From Phormidium ambiguum IAM M-71 (GTDB lineage: Bacteria; Cyanobacteriota; Cyanobacteriia; Cyanobacteriales; Aerosakkonemataceae), in contig NZ_MRCE01000008.1 of the NCBI RefSeq assembly GCF_001904725.1, forward strand, positions 124,001 through 188,000: a stretch of 64,000 nt of DNA. Direction: 5' to 3'. The notes under the pieces are model-generated. The model saw nothing but the letters and a program-made list of their open reading frames with translations. It was not told the origin of the DNA and searched no databases. Shown one piece after another: positions 45,001 to 53,396 of this stretch. Made by a program: the position numbers and the translations under genes. Numbering within the stretch: the first letter of the stretch is position 1; each line of letters opens with the position of its first letter.

Positions 45001-45355
45001 CCCAGTTAATAACACTATGTTGGTTATCTCTAACTGTTACCGTCGCGGCGGCGAGCAAAGTGAATTTATTGTTATTGGCAAAGGCGGCTTACCACCGTCA
45101 CCAAATGAACCGATTAGAAGTGAAGCGACTTGGATAGATTTAAGAGAGATTGCTTTGTCAAAAAGTAATCTCTCCCCGAATTTCTCAACATCCGATATGC
45201 AGGAAAGAAAAGTTGGGGAAAATCAAGAATTTTCCCATATTGTAGAAGCTCAAGGATGGATGAAAAATGCTCAAGGACAAGTGGTTCTCGTAGCAAAAAC
45301 AGTAAGGGTAATACCCCAAAATTTTACTTCTGTACCTCAATATTGCCATCAATAA
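42062..45355 (+). CDS. Filamentous haemagglutinin-like secreted protein (two-partner secretion type)
   Basis: A 1097-residue exported protein. The N-terminal signal segment ([16 protein letters not shown]) is followed by a TPS domain with [40 protein letters not shown], including the NPNG motif. The body is a beta-helix made of 66-residue repeats ([20 protein letters not shown] ... [15 protein letters not shown]). At DNA level the repeat period is exactly 198 nt from 43160 to 44150. The C-terminal end has two cysteines ([12 protein letters not shown], QYCHQ). A TpsB-type pore is not in the window. I use the ATG at 42062, since the frame upstream to 42038 begins with TTG. Confidence 0.9.
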   Translation: [1097 protein letters not shown]

Positions 45356-45678
45356 ATAAAAATTAGTTACAATTTGGCACACAAAAATGTTACTGCAAAG
45401 GGAACTTTTTTGCGTATTTACAACTTCGTGAAATGGAAAATTTAGCGGTTTTGCTGCTATTAAATAATTCAAATATAGCGAAATAAATTTACAGATTTTT
45501 TTATTTTTTGAAGTCAATTTACTTCTTTTAACCGCAAAGAATGCAATATTCAAAGACTTCCCTGTGGCTTATTCTGCGTTATTACACAGGGTAGGACGTA
45601 AAGAAGTAAATAAAAAAGTATATTACATCAAGTTGTAAATATGCTATTATATAGCTTGACCGACATAAAGCAAATGTA
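45356..45678. other. AT-rich gap upstream of the C5 methyltransferase
   Basis: About 320 nt with no gene. One hairpin, CCCTGTG (45560-45566) with CACAGGG (45585-45591) and an 18-nt loop, lies about 90 nt before the methyltransferase start. Base composition is lower in G+C than the neighbouring haemagglutinin gene, which marks the edge of the accessory region. Confidence 0.5.
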
Positions 45679-47073
45679 ATGAAAAATTCCAACACTTTAT
45701 ATTTGCCACAGCAATTAGAATTATTTAAGCCAATTCACATTTTTGCTGCTCATAGATTAACAAATTATAAGTTTACATTTGTAGATTTATTTGCTGGCAT
45801 AGGTGGATTCAGAATTCCTTTAGAACAATTAGGCGGCAAATGTTTAGGGTATTCAGAAATAGATAAAGCTGCGATTAAAGTATATGAACAGAATTTCGTT
45901 GGTTACTGCAATCTGGAGGAAAAGAATTTAGGAGACATTAGGCAAATCAGTAAATTACCTTTTGCAGTTGATATTATTGTTGGTGGAGTACCTTGCCAAT
46001 CATGGTCTGTTGCAGGTAATCTCCAAGGATTTAAAGATCCTAGAGGTCAGCTTTGGTTTGATACTATTAGAGTCATCAAGGAAAATAAACCCAAATCATT
46101 TATTTTTGAAAATGTCCGAACTTTAATGAGTGATGTCCACAGATCAAGCCTGGATTTATTGCTCACAGAGTTTGAAAATTTAGGATATAAAGTAAAAGTA
46201 AGTTTATTAAATTCTTATGATTTTGGAGTACCGCAAAATCGGGAGAGAACTTTTATTGTTGGCATTAATAATGCTATAGAAAAAGCATCAAAATTTAAAT
46301 TTCCAGAACCTTTAAAAGAACAAGCGAAACTGATAAACATTTTAGATACTAATAAAGATTTTCAACTAGATGTAAAACCTAAAATTAATCCCAGTATTTT
46401 GTTTGGTGATAAAGTTCCCTATTCCCGGAATAGATTTCAAAAAGCTGATGAATTCAATGATTTTTTTGTATTCTGTGACACTAGGGATGGTCACACAACT
46501 ATTCATTCTTGGGACATTATCAAGACGACTAAAAGAGAAAAGCAGATTTGTTTAACTATTCTGCGAAACAGAAGAAAGAAAAAGTATGGAGAAAAAGATG
46601 GCAATCCCTTGTCTTTTGATGTCTTGGCAGAACTGATTCCCAATTTAGAAATTAAAGAGGTTGAGCAACTAATTAGCAAAAATATTCTGCGGTATGTTGT
46701 TAATCTTGGTTACGAATTTGTTAATTCCAAAAACTCTGCTGGAATTAATGGCTTATATAGAATATTTTTACCTTCTTCTGATGCCATACCGACATTAACT
46801 GCTACAGGAACAAATGATTTTATTGCTACAGTTTCTTTAAAACACTGTGAAGATCCAGTAACTTATAAAAAATTGTTTCTTAGGGAAATTTACAGAAAAA
46901 AACGCTACAGACCTATCTCAGCTTTAGACGCAAAAAGGCTTCAGGGTTTCCCGGAATGGTTTCAGATGCACGAAAATGAAAACATTGCTAAATTTCAATT
47001 TGGCAATGCTGTTTCTGTACCTGTAGTTTATCATTTAGCAAAATCATTGTTAGACTTACTAGTAATTAATTAA
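45679..47073 (+). CDS. DNA (cytosine-5) methyltransferase of a type II R-M system
   Basis: A 464-residue C5-cytosine methyltransferase that protects host DNA. Motif I is VDLFAGIGGFR (about 35-45). Motif IV is GVPCQSWSVAG with catalytic C106. Motif VI is FENVRTL with E144. Motif VIII is PQNRERTFIVG with the Q186-R190 block. A large target-recognition region spans about residues 225-380, and the C-terminal motif IX-X region ends AKRLQGFPEWFQ ... FGNAVSVPVVYHL. It faces the restriction endonuclease gene tail to tail, 23 nt apart. AT-rich composition suggests acquisition by transfer. Confidence 0.95.
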   Translation: MKNSNTLYLPQQLELFKPIHIFAAHRLTNYKFTFVDLFAGIGGFRIPLEQLGGKCLGYSEIDKAAIKVYEQNFVGYCNLEEKNLGDIRQISKLPFAVDIIVGGVPCQSWSVAGNLQGFKDPRGQLWFDTIRVIKENKPKSFIFENVRTLMSDVHRSSLDLLLTEFENLGYKVKVSLLNSYDFGVPQNRERTFIVGINNAIEKASKFKFPEPLKEQAKLINILDTNKDFQLDVKPKINPSILFGDKVPYSRNRFQKADEFNDFFVFCDTRDGHTTIHSWDIIKTTKREKQICLTILRNRRKKKYGEKDGNPLSFDVLAELIPNLEIKEVEQLISKNILRYVVNLGYEFVNSKNSAGINGLYRIFLPSSDAIPTLTATGTNDFIATVSLKHCEDPVTYKKLFLREIYRKKRYRPISALDAKRLQGFPEWFQMHENENIAKFQFGNAVSVPVVYHLAKSLLDLLVIN

Positions 47074-47096
47074 TAGCTTAAATTATACTATTGCAT

Positions 47097-47819
47097 TTAC
47101 GGAATATCCTCTTTTATTTGTCGACTTATTTCATTACTTAATGCTTGGATAACTTCTTCAATTGTTTCTGTCTCATTGACATCGTTAATAATTTCGTGTA
47201 GGCAATCTATTAGGTTGTCATAAAAATTCTCTTTCCCGGTTAGCCTATGCCAGAACTCTTTACCCATGTATACTGTATATTCTTTTTCCAGTTTTAGTAC
47301 GAATGAATTTTTTTGCTCTGGCTTTCCGTATAAAAGGCAAAAAACAAAATCATCGAAAGGAATTGAAAGGTTGTTTGTTCTAGCTCTATTTTTAGCTTGA
47401 CTGAATTTATCTATAATTGTTTTCACGTCATCATTGTTTAAGGCATTAGGCCCAGATTTTAATTGACAATATTTCTTTCTTTCAACAATTTGATCTATAA
47501 ATTCTATATCAAGACCGTCTATTACAGAGGGTTCTGCCCAAGGAATATTAGCAGTAATAAATTTTTGCATCTGTGTACCAAAAGTAGTGGTTATTGATGT
47601 TCCCAGGATTCTTGGGTAGACTAATACTTGAGCAAGGCTTCTTGCTGAATCATTGCCTGTAAAAAATTTTGCTAAGTAGCGCCAAGTAAATTCATTAATT
47701 TTAAATTCTTTAAGTTTTTTGAGTTTCTTAGTATTCCTTCTATGATTATTGATAATCTCTTGTTTAAAAAATTCTTTAAATTTAATTAGTAGTTCTGATT
47801 CATCAAGGGTTGGTGACAT
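47097..47819 (-). CDS. Type II restriction endonuclease, EcoO109I-like
   Basis: A 240-residue endonuclease paired with the convergent C5 methyltransferase. The likely catalytic region is VIDGLDIEFIDQIVERKKYC QLKSGPN, where Asp104/Asp109 and the Q119-x-K121 pair occupy the PD-(D/E)xK positions. The normal Glu/Asp is glutamine here. The LKSGPN...DDV block resembles, from memory, the EcoO109I/PmeII family that cuts RGGNCCY-like sites; I cannot verify this. The 23-nt gap to the methyltransferase and the AT-rich sequence support a mobile R-M cassette. Confidence 0.75.
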   Translation of the reverse strand: MSPTLDESELLIKFKEFFKQEIINNHRRNTKKLKKLKEFKINEFTWRYLAKFFTGNDSARSLAQVLVYPRILGTSITTTFGTQMQKFITANIPWAEPSVIDGLDIEFIDQIVERKKYCQLKSGPNALNNDDVKTIIDKFSQAKNRARTNNLSIPFDDFVFCLLYGKPEQKNSFVLKLEKEYTVYMGKEFWHRLTGKENFYDNLIDCLHEIINDVNETETIEEVIQALSNEISRQIKEDIP

Positions 47820-47878
47820 ATTTTTTTGCTGGCTTCACTGCAAATTATTATATTTTACAATTGTCATAATTTATATTA

Positions 47879-47920
47879 AAGAATTTGGGAAAGGCTGAAA
47901 TAAACCTCTCCCAAATTCTT
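47879..47920. terminator. Long-stem terminator of the M16 peptidase pair
   Basis: AAGAATTTGGGA (47879-47890) pairs perfectly over 12 bp with TCCCAAATTCTT (47909-47920). On the minus strand it lies about 18 nt past the stop of the 47938-49509 gene and is followed by TTTAATATAAATT. It separates the peptidase operon from the endonuclease gene. Confidence 0.8.
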
Positions 47921-47937
47921 TGATTTTTGCGAATTTA

Positions 47938-49509
47938 TTATTTTGATGCAGCAGTTGGAGGTGGTGGAATTGTGATATCCACGTTGGTAACTTCTGCGGC
48001 TAAATTAGTTAATGGTGGTTGAATTGCTGTTGCATTTCCAACTACTAAAGTGGCTAAATTTTCAGGCTGAAGGTATTTCTGGGCGACGCGCTGAACATCA
48101 GCGGCTGTTGTTGCTTCAACGTTGCGCTGATAGCGGAAGAGGAAGTCGGGAGGGTAGCCGTAATATTCGTAGCGAATCAACCGGGAGAGAGTTTGGGCGG
48201 GTTTTTGGAAGTTAAAGACGAAGGAGTTGAGGACGGAATCTTTAGCTAGGGCGAGTTCTTCTGGGGTGACGGGTTCGGTTTGGATGCGCTTAATTTCTGC
48301 GAGGATTGATTGGATAAAGGGTACGGTAGCTTCGGAACGAGTTTGTCCGCCTGCGACGAAGACACCTGGGTAATCAAAGCGGGGACTCCAAGCACCATAA
48401 ACACTGTAGGCTAAACCTTGGCGCGATCGCACTTGGTTAAACAATCTCCCTCCAAAACCATTCAAAACCCCACTCATCACATCTAACGCCGGATAATCGG
48501 GATTGTTAAATTGACCTCCTAAATGTCCCATTTGCACATAACTTTGGGTCATTTGCGGTTGATTAACCATGAAAATTCCGCCTGTTTTGGCTTGGGAAAC
48601 TTCTGGTAAAGGAGGAACTTTCAATTGTTCATTTTTTGACCAATCACCGAACTTAGATTCAATGAGTTGACGCATTTGTTTACTATCAAAATCTCCCACT
48701 ATTCCCAAAATTATATTATTGGGATGGAAATATTGTTGATAGAAATTCTCTAAATCTGCACGGGAAATATTATTAATTGTGGCATATTCTACTGTTCGAG
48801 CGTATGGACTTTGATTGCCATACATGAGTTTTTGAAATTCCCGACCTGCGATCGAATTTGGGTCATCATTACGCCGCGCAATATCACCTCTAACTTGAGT
48901 TTTCGCCAAATCCAATTTATCTTGGGGAAAAGCTGGTTCTCGGATTACTTCTGCAAATAAACTAAATACTTCAGGCAAATCTTTTGTTAAACAATTAAAG
49001 CCTGCACTACCAGATACTTCAGCTATTGAAGTTTCGATAGAAGCAGCGCGTTGTTCTAACAATTGATTTAGTTGATCTGGTGAATGTTTTTTAGTTCCTC
49101 CACTTCGCATTACTGTACCAGTAATTCCTGCGACACCAATTTTATCAGCAGGTTCCCAGCGATCGCCAGTGCGAATTGTGGCTGAGCCACTAACTAAAGG
49201 TAATTCGTGATCTTCCATAAGATACACGATCATGCCATTGTTCAATTGAAAGCGAGTGTAAGCAGGAACTTGAATTTTTGGTAAGGCGGGAAACGTTAAT
49301 TCAGTGTAATGTTTAGCTGTAGTTGCTGCTACTGAAAAATTGAAATTAAACAGTAGAAAAGCCAAAGCAACTACCAAACTGAAAATTTCCAATAACCATT
49401 TATAACGAATACTCAACAAAGAAAAACCTCTCACTCTTTTCCCTTGCAAACTTTTTCTGAACCTCAAAAAATTTCCTCTGTGTCCTCTGCGCCTCTGCGG
49501 TTTAATCAT
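47938..49509 (-). CDS. M16 peptidase-like protein, non-catalytic partner
   Basis: A 523-residue member of the M16B (pitrilysin-like) family without the metal site. The region where HxxEH should lie reads AGITGTVMRSGGTKKHSPDQ, so it is probably the inactive subunit. The rest of the fold is present: QTQVRGDIARRNDDPNSIAG, YFHPNNIILGIVGDF, and a C-terminal GFGGRLFNQVRSRQGLAYSV YGAWSPRFDY. A membrane anchor (LLEIFSLVVALAFLLFNFNF) precedes the domain. The Arg-rich first 25 residues come from a dispersed repeat. ATG start at 49509; its ribosome-binding site (AAGGAG) lies in the last codons of the active partner gene. Confidence 0.9.
   Translation of the reverse strand: MIKPQRRRGHRGNFLRFRKSLQGKRVRGFSLLSIRYKWLLEIFSLVVALAFLLFNFNFSVAATTAKHYTELTFPALPKIQVPAYTRFQLNNGMIVYLMEDHELPLVSGSATIRTGDRWEPADKIGVAGITGTVMRSGGTKKHSPDQLNQLLEQRAASIETSIAEVSGSAGFNCLTKDLPEVFSLFAEVIREPAFPQDKLDLAKTQVRGDIARRNDDPNSIAGREFQKLMYGNQSPYARTVEYATINNISRADLENFYQQYFHPNNIILGIVGDFDSKQMRQLIESKFGDWSKNEQLKVPPLPEVSQAKTGGIFMVNQPQMTQSYVQMGHLGGQFNNPDYPALDVMSGVLNGFGGRLFNQVRSRQGLAYSVYGAWSPRFDYPGVFVAGGQTRSEATVPFIQSILAEIKRIQTEPVTPEELALAKDSVLNSFVFNFQKPAQTLSRLIRYEYYGYPPDFLFRYQRNVEATTAADVQRVAQKYLQPENLATLVVGNATAIQPPLTNLAAEVTNVDITIPPPPTAASK
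49470..49503. repeat. CGCAGAGG repeat at the start of the M16 partner gene
   Basis: On the minus strand AAACCGCAGAGGCGCAGAGG and ACACAGAGGAAA begin just 3 nt after the start codon. The peptide KPQRRRGHRGN results. It is the same dispersed repeat as at 22528, 41076 and 41778. Confidence 0.88.
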
Positions 49510-49512
49510 AAT

Positions 49513-51063
49513 TTAACTCTCCTTCGGTAGCAGACGACCAACAGTTCGATTTTCTGGGACGAAAGTTGCTTTAGCGACTCGTTGAATATCCGCAGGAGTT
49601 ACTGCTTCTATAGCTTCTAATTCCTTAAACAAATTTTTCCAACTTCCTGTTTTCACTTCATATTCTACTAACAAAGAAGCCATTCCAGAATTAGAATCTA
49701 GCGATCGCAACAACCCGGCTCTAGCCTGAGTTTTTACCCGTTCCAATTCCATCGCAGAAACTGGCTCCGTTCTCAATTTATTAATTTCTGCTTGCAAAGC
49801 TTTAGCTACTTCCTCAACAGAATGCCCTGGCGCTGTTAAAGCATAAAACAGCATCATTGAGGGATACTTTTCCCCTGGAAAACCACTAAACCCTTGAGCC
49901 GTCAATGCAATTCTTTGTTGTTCGACTAAAGACTTATACAAACGAGAAGTTCTTCCTTCAGAAAGAATGCTACCAATCAACTGATAAATTACATAATCAG
50001 GATGGGTAATTGCTGGTTGATGATAACCTTCTAAATACCAAGGTTGAGTAGGCAAACGTAGCGTTACTTCCCTAGTTTCGCTTTGTTTTGGTTCAACAGG
50101 TAAATCATCTTTAGGTTTAGGTTTAGCCGGATAACGACCAAAATAAATTTTTGCCAGTCGTTCTACTTCGGCTGGTTTAACATCACCAACTACTGCTAAT
50201 GTCAGATTGCTGGGAACATAATAAGTCTGGAAAAACTTTTCCACATCTTCCCTACTTAAATTCCGTAAATCTCGATCGTAACCAATTACTGGACGGCGAT
50301 AAGGATGAACTTTGTAAGCTTTATCAATAAAAGCTTCAATCATCATCCCAATTGGGGAATTTTCTACCCGCATTCTGCGTTCTTCTAGGATGACTTCTTT
50401 CTCTTTAAAAAACTCGCGGAAAACAGGATCTAAAAATCTTTCCGATTCCAAAGACATCCACAATTCTAGTTTGTTAGCTGGGAAACTGTAGAAGTATCGA
50501 GTTGCATCGGTAGAAGTTGTTGCATTTAAACCAACACCGCCAGCCCTTTCCACAATTTGACCTAATTCATTTTGTTTGACAAGTTCAGCTGCTTGAGTTT
50601 CTAATTTCTGAAATTCGGCTTCTAATTTGCTAACTTCTTCTTGTTTACCTGTGGCTTTAGCTGATTGAATTTGTTGCCATAAACCGTCTAATTTATCTAG
50701 GATAGGCTTTTCAGCTTGGTAATCTTTGGTGCCGATGCGTGTGGTACCTTTAAATGCTAAATGTTCTAGAAAGTGTGCTACACCTGTTTTACCTTCTGGT
50801 TCATTTGCACCACCGACATCAGCATAAGTAAGAAAGGAAACTACTGGGGCTTGGTTTCTTTCCAAGACAATAAATTTCATGCCATTATCTAGTTTAAATT
50901 CGGTAATGCGCTGCATCACTCGATCTAGATATGGCTGAATTGATTCTGATGTTGCTGCTGGATTTTGGGTAAGCGCCAGGGCGATTCCTGGTGTCATACC
51001 GCACCATAACATTACAGCGCATAAAAAGGATATAAACCTAAGCATGAAAGAGGATAGAGACAT
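49513..51063 (-). CDS. M16 zinc metallopeptidase, catalytic subunit
   Basis: A 516-residue M16B family peptidase with the zinc-binding signature in GVAHFLEHLAFKGTTRIG (HxxEH) and a downstream glutamate in FKEKEVILEERRMRVEN. A signal peptide or anchor lies at the N-terminus (FLCAVMLWCGMTPGIALA), so the enzyme works in the periplasm. A coiled-coil insert (about 120-165) interrupts the N-terminal half. The ATG at 51063 is used; a TTG at 51078 is in frame too. The stop codon is 3 nt before the start of the inactive partner gene, so the two are translationally coupled and likely form a heterodimer. Confidence 0.93.
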   Translation of the reverse strand: MSLSSFMLRFISFLCAVMLWCGMTPGIALALTQNPAATSESIQPYLDRVMQRITEFKLDNGMKFIVLERNQAPVVSFLTYADVGGANEPEGKTGVAHFLEHLAFKGTTRIGTKDYQAEKPILDKLDGLWQQIQSAKATGKQEEVSKLEAEFQKLETQAAELVKQNELGQIVERAGGVGLNATTSTDATRYFYSFPANKLELWMSLESERFLDPVFREFFKEKEVILEERRMRVENSPIGMMIEAFIDKAYKVHPYRRPVIGYDRDLRNLSREDVEKFFQTYYVPSNLTLAVVGDVKPAEVERLAKIYFGRYPAKPKPKDDLPVEPKQSETREVTLRLPTQPWYLEGYHQPAITHPDYVIYQLIGSILSEGRTSRLYKSLVEQQRIALTAQGFSGFPGEKYPSMMLFYALTAPGHSVEEVAKALQAEINKLRTEPVSAMELERVKTQARAGLLRSLDSNSGMASLLVEYEVKTGSWKNLFKELEAIEAVTPADIQRVAKATFVPENRTVGRLLPKES

Positions 51064-51520
51064 TTTTTTCCAGATCAAATACTTGGGGATGCTTGTTTGT
51101 TAGTTGCTCCCCTACTGATGTTTTTTTGGTAACTATTTAGTAATTATCCTTATTTTTTGTGCCAGTAACAACCTGAGTAATTCAAAATTTCCCATTTTTC
51201 AGGGGGAATCTCTATTTCTACTAATTTAAGAAATTTATAGTTAACATAATTTTTCAACAAAAAGGCTGCGATTAAGATGTTTTTTTATAAAAAAAAGTAA
51301 AATTTTGTGCGATCGCACCTGTTTTTAGTTAATGATTATTTTTAAGAAATAGGGGAAATTAGGTCAAGGACAGGTTAATATTAGGTAATTATAGCTGCTG
51401 TAAATGCTAATACTTATCGATAGTTTACTCCCTTAAGGGAAATCGCTATTCTAAAAACCGAACTCAGCCATTTTAATCAAGTTTTCTTGTCACTTCAGTT
51501 AACATCACACATCAAATATT
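51064..51520. other. Divergent gap between the M16 operon and the TetR gene
   Basis: About 457 nt with promoters in both directions. A HIP1 octamer GCGATCGC lies near 51309. I see no clear TetR-type dyad that would be an autoregulatory operator, and no RNA gene. Confidence 0.5.
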
Positions 51521-52141
51521 ATGGGAATCTTGCAGAGAAGTCCTCAGCCTCAGTCAGAAGATGCGACACGCAATCGAATCATTAAAGCTGCACAAAAATT
51601 ATTTGCTCGTCAAGGATATGATGGCACAACGACACGCGATTTGGCGATGGCGGCTGGAGTAGCGGAAGGTACTGTATTTAGGCATTTTCCTAATAAAAAA
51701 GCAATTTTAATTGAAGTAGCAACTCAAGGTTGGGTGGAAATTCTCACTGATTTGTTGACAGAATTAAGTGAAATGGAAAGTTATGAAGCGGTAGGAAAAG
51801 TGATGCGGCGCAGGATGCTGAATTTCCATAAAAATGGCGATCTAATGCGAGTGTGTTTTATGGAAGCGCAGTTTCATGAAGATTTGCGCGATCGCGTCCA
51901 AACCGAAGTAATTGATAAAATGACGAATGTGGCAGAAGCTTTCTTTGAAACGGCGATGGAAAGAGGGATTTATCGAAAGATGAATCCGCGAATTGTAGCT
52001 CAAGTTTTTGTGGGAATGTTTGCGATCGCAGGTTTCAGTCACAATACAATTATGGAACCCCAAGCTTCACCCCAAGAAATGAAAGAAATGGCAGAAGGCA
52101 TTGCTGACATTTTCTTAAATGGAGTTTTAGCAAAAGGTTAA
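51521..52141 (+). CDS. TetR-family transcriptional regulator
   Basis: A 206-residue repressor-type protein. The N-terminal helix-turn-helix spans about residues 17-62 (ATRNRIIKAAQKLFARQGYD GTTTRDLAMAAGVAEGTVFR HFPNK), the TetR family signature. The C-terminal helical ligand-binding domain has MRRRMLNFHKNGDLMRVCFM EAQ and the dimer helices (IVAQVFVGMFAIAGFSHNT). It is divergent from the M16 peptidase pair, an arrangement where TetR proteins often control the neighbour, but also upstream of the secreted VWA gene. The ligand is unknown. Confidence 0.9.
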   Translation: MGILQRSPQPQSEDATRNRIIKAAQKLFARQGYDGTTTRDLAMAAGVAEGTVFRHFPNKKAILIEVATQGWVEILTDLLTELSEMESYEAVGKVMRRRMLNFHKNGDLMRVCFMEAQFHEDLRDRVQTEVIDKMTNVAEAFFETAMERGIYRKMNPRIVAQVFVGMFAIAGFSHNTIMEPQASPQEMKEMAEGIADIFLNGVLAKG

Positions 52142-52195
52142 TGATATTTAACTTACATTCGCAATCGATACTATTTATTTAAATCAAAAAAATCA

Positions 52196-53305
52196 ATGCA
52201 GAAACTCTCTCGCATTTTTTTCTCTATAGCCCTGAGCTTGAGCGTCTTATCTTTTCCTAGTACAGCTTTGGCTAAAGCTAAAATTCAAATTGCTATTCTG
52301 CTAGATTCTAGTAATAGCATGGATGGATTAATTGACCAAACTCGGACTCAAATTTGGCAAATAGTTAATTCTTTAACTAAAGTTACTAAAGATGGGAAAA
52401 TACCAGATTTAGAAGTTGCACTCTACCATTATGGTAATGATAGTATACCTTCCCAAGAAGGGTTTGTCAGATTATTAACAGGATTCACTTCAGAATTAGA
52501 TTTAGTTTCAGAAAAGTTATTTACAGTCCGAACTAACGGCGGTCAAGAATATGCTGGTTGGGTGATTCGATCGGCTATGCAACAATTAAACTGGAGTAAA
52601 GATTCAGAAGATTTTCGAGTAATTTTTATTGCAGGTAACGAACCATTCGATCAAGGACAAGTTTCTTGGCGTGAAGCTATTACTCTTGCTACTGGAAAAG
52701 ATGTCCTAGTTAATACTATCTATTGTGGTTCAGCTGAAAGTCAAGAGCGACAACTTTGGGCTTCAGGAGCTAGCTTAGCACGAGGTAGTCATTTTAATAT
52801 TAACCAAGATAAAAAAGTTGAATTTATTAAGTCACCTTACGATGAGCAAATTGCTACTTTGAATTCTCAACTCAATCAAACCTTTATTCCCTACGGTACA
52901 CAAGGAGAAATTGGACAACAGCGACAGACTACAGAAGATACCAATTCTGGGCAAAATATAGCAATGCGTAGTATCTCAAAAGCTTCGGGATATTATAATA
53001 ATGCTTCTTGGGATTTAGTTGATGCGATCGATCGCGGAATTGTTAACCTCGAACAATTATCAGATAATGCTTTACCGTCAGTTATGCGGGGAATGACTTT
53101 AGCTCAAAAGCGCGAATATGTAGCGATCAAGAAAGCTGAAAGACAGAGAATTCAAGCTGCGATCCGTGACTTATCTCAAAAACGTAATGAATATGTTGCC
53201 AAGCAACGTCAAGCTAATAGTAATAATGGCGAAAATACCCTTGATATCGTAATTATTCAAAGTCTCCGCCAACAATTAGCAGCTAAAGGTTTTAAACTTC
53301 AGTAG
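52196..53305 (+). CDS. Exported VWA-domain protein
   Basis: A 369-residue protein with a signal peptide (IFFSIALSLSVLSFPSTALA) and a VWA domain at about residues 30-200. The MIDAS is DSSNSM (D37, S39, S41) with TNGG (about 118) and the strand FRVIFIAGNEPF in place of a canonical metal aspartate, so metal affinity may differ. The C-terminal 90 residues are a charged coiled coil (MTLAQKREYVAIKKAERQRI QAAIRDLSQKRNEYVAKQ). Unlike the cytosolic VWA triplet at 11-14 kb this one acts outside the cytoplasm. It follows the TetR gene by 54 nt. The role is unknown. Confidence 0.85.
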   Translation: MQKLSRIFFSIALSLSVLSFPSTALAKAKIQIAILLDSSNSMDGLIDQTRTQIWQIVNSLTKVTKDGKIPDLEVALYHYGNDSIPSQEGFVRLLTGFTSELDLVSEKLFTVRTNGGQEYAGWVIRSAMQQLNWSKDSEDFRVIFIAGNEPFDQGQVSWREAITLATGKDVLVNTIYCGSAESQERQLWASGASLARGSHFNINQDKKVEFIKSPYDEQIATLNSQLNQTFIPYGTQGEIGQQRQTTEDTNSGQNIAMRSISKASGYYNNASWDLVDAIDRGIVNLEQLSDNALPSVMRGMTLAQKREYVAIKKAERQRIQAAIRDLSQKRNEYVAKQRQANSNNGENTLDIVIIQSLRQQLAAKGFKLQ

Positions 53306-53396
53306 TTACAACGAAATTTTATTGATCTTGGAGTGCTAGTTGCTGCGGCATACCCTAACATAGAACTAGATAACTATCATTGCTGAAAAGTCTGAA

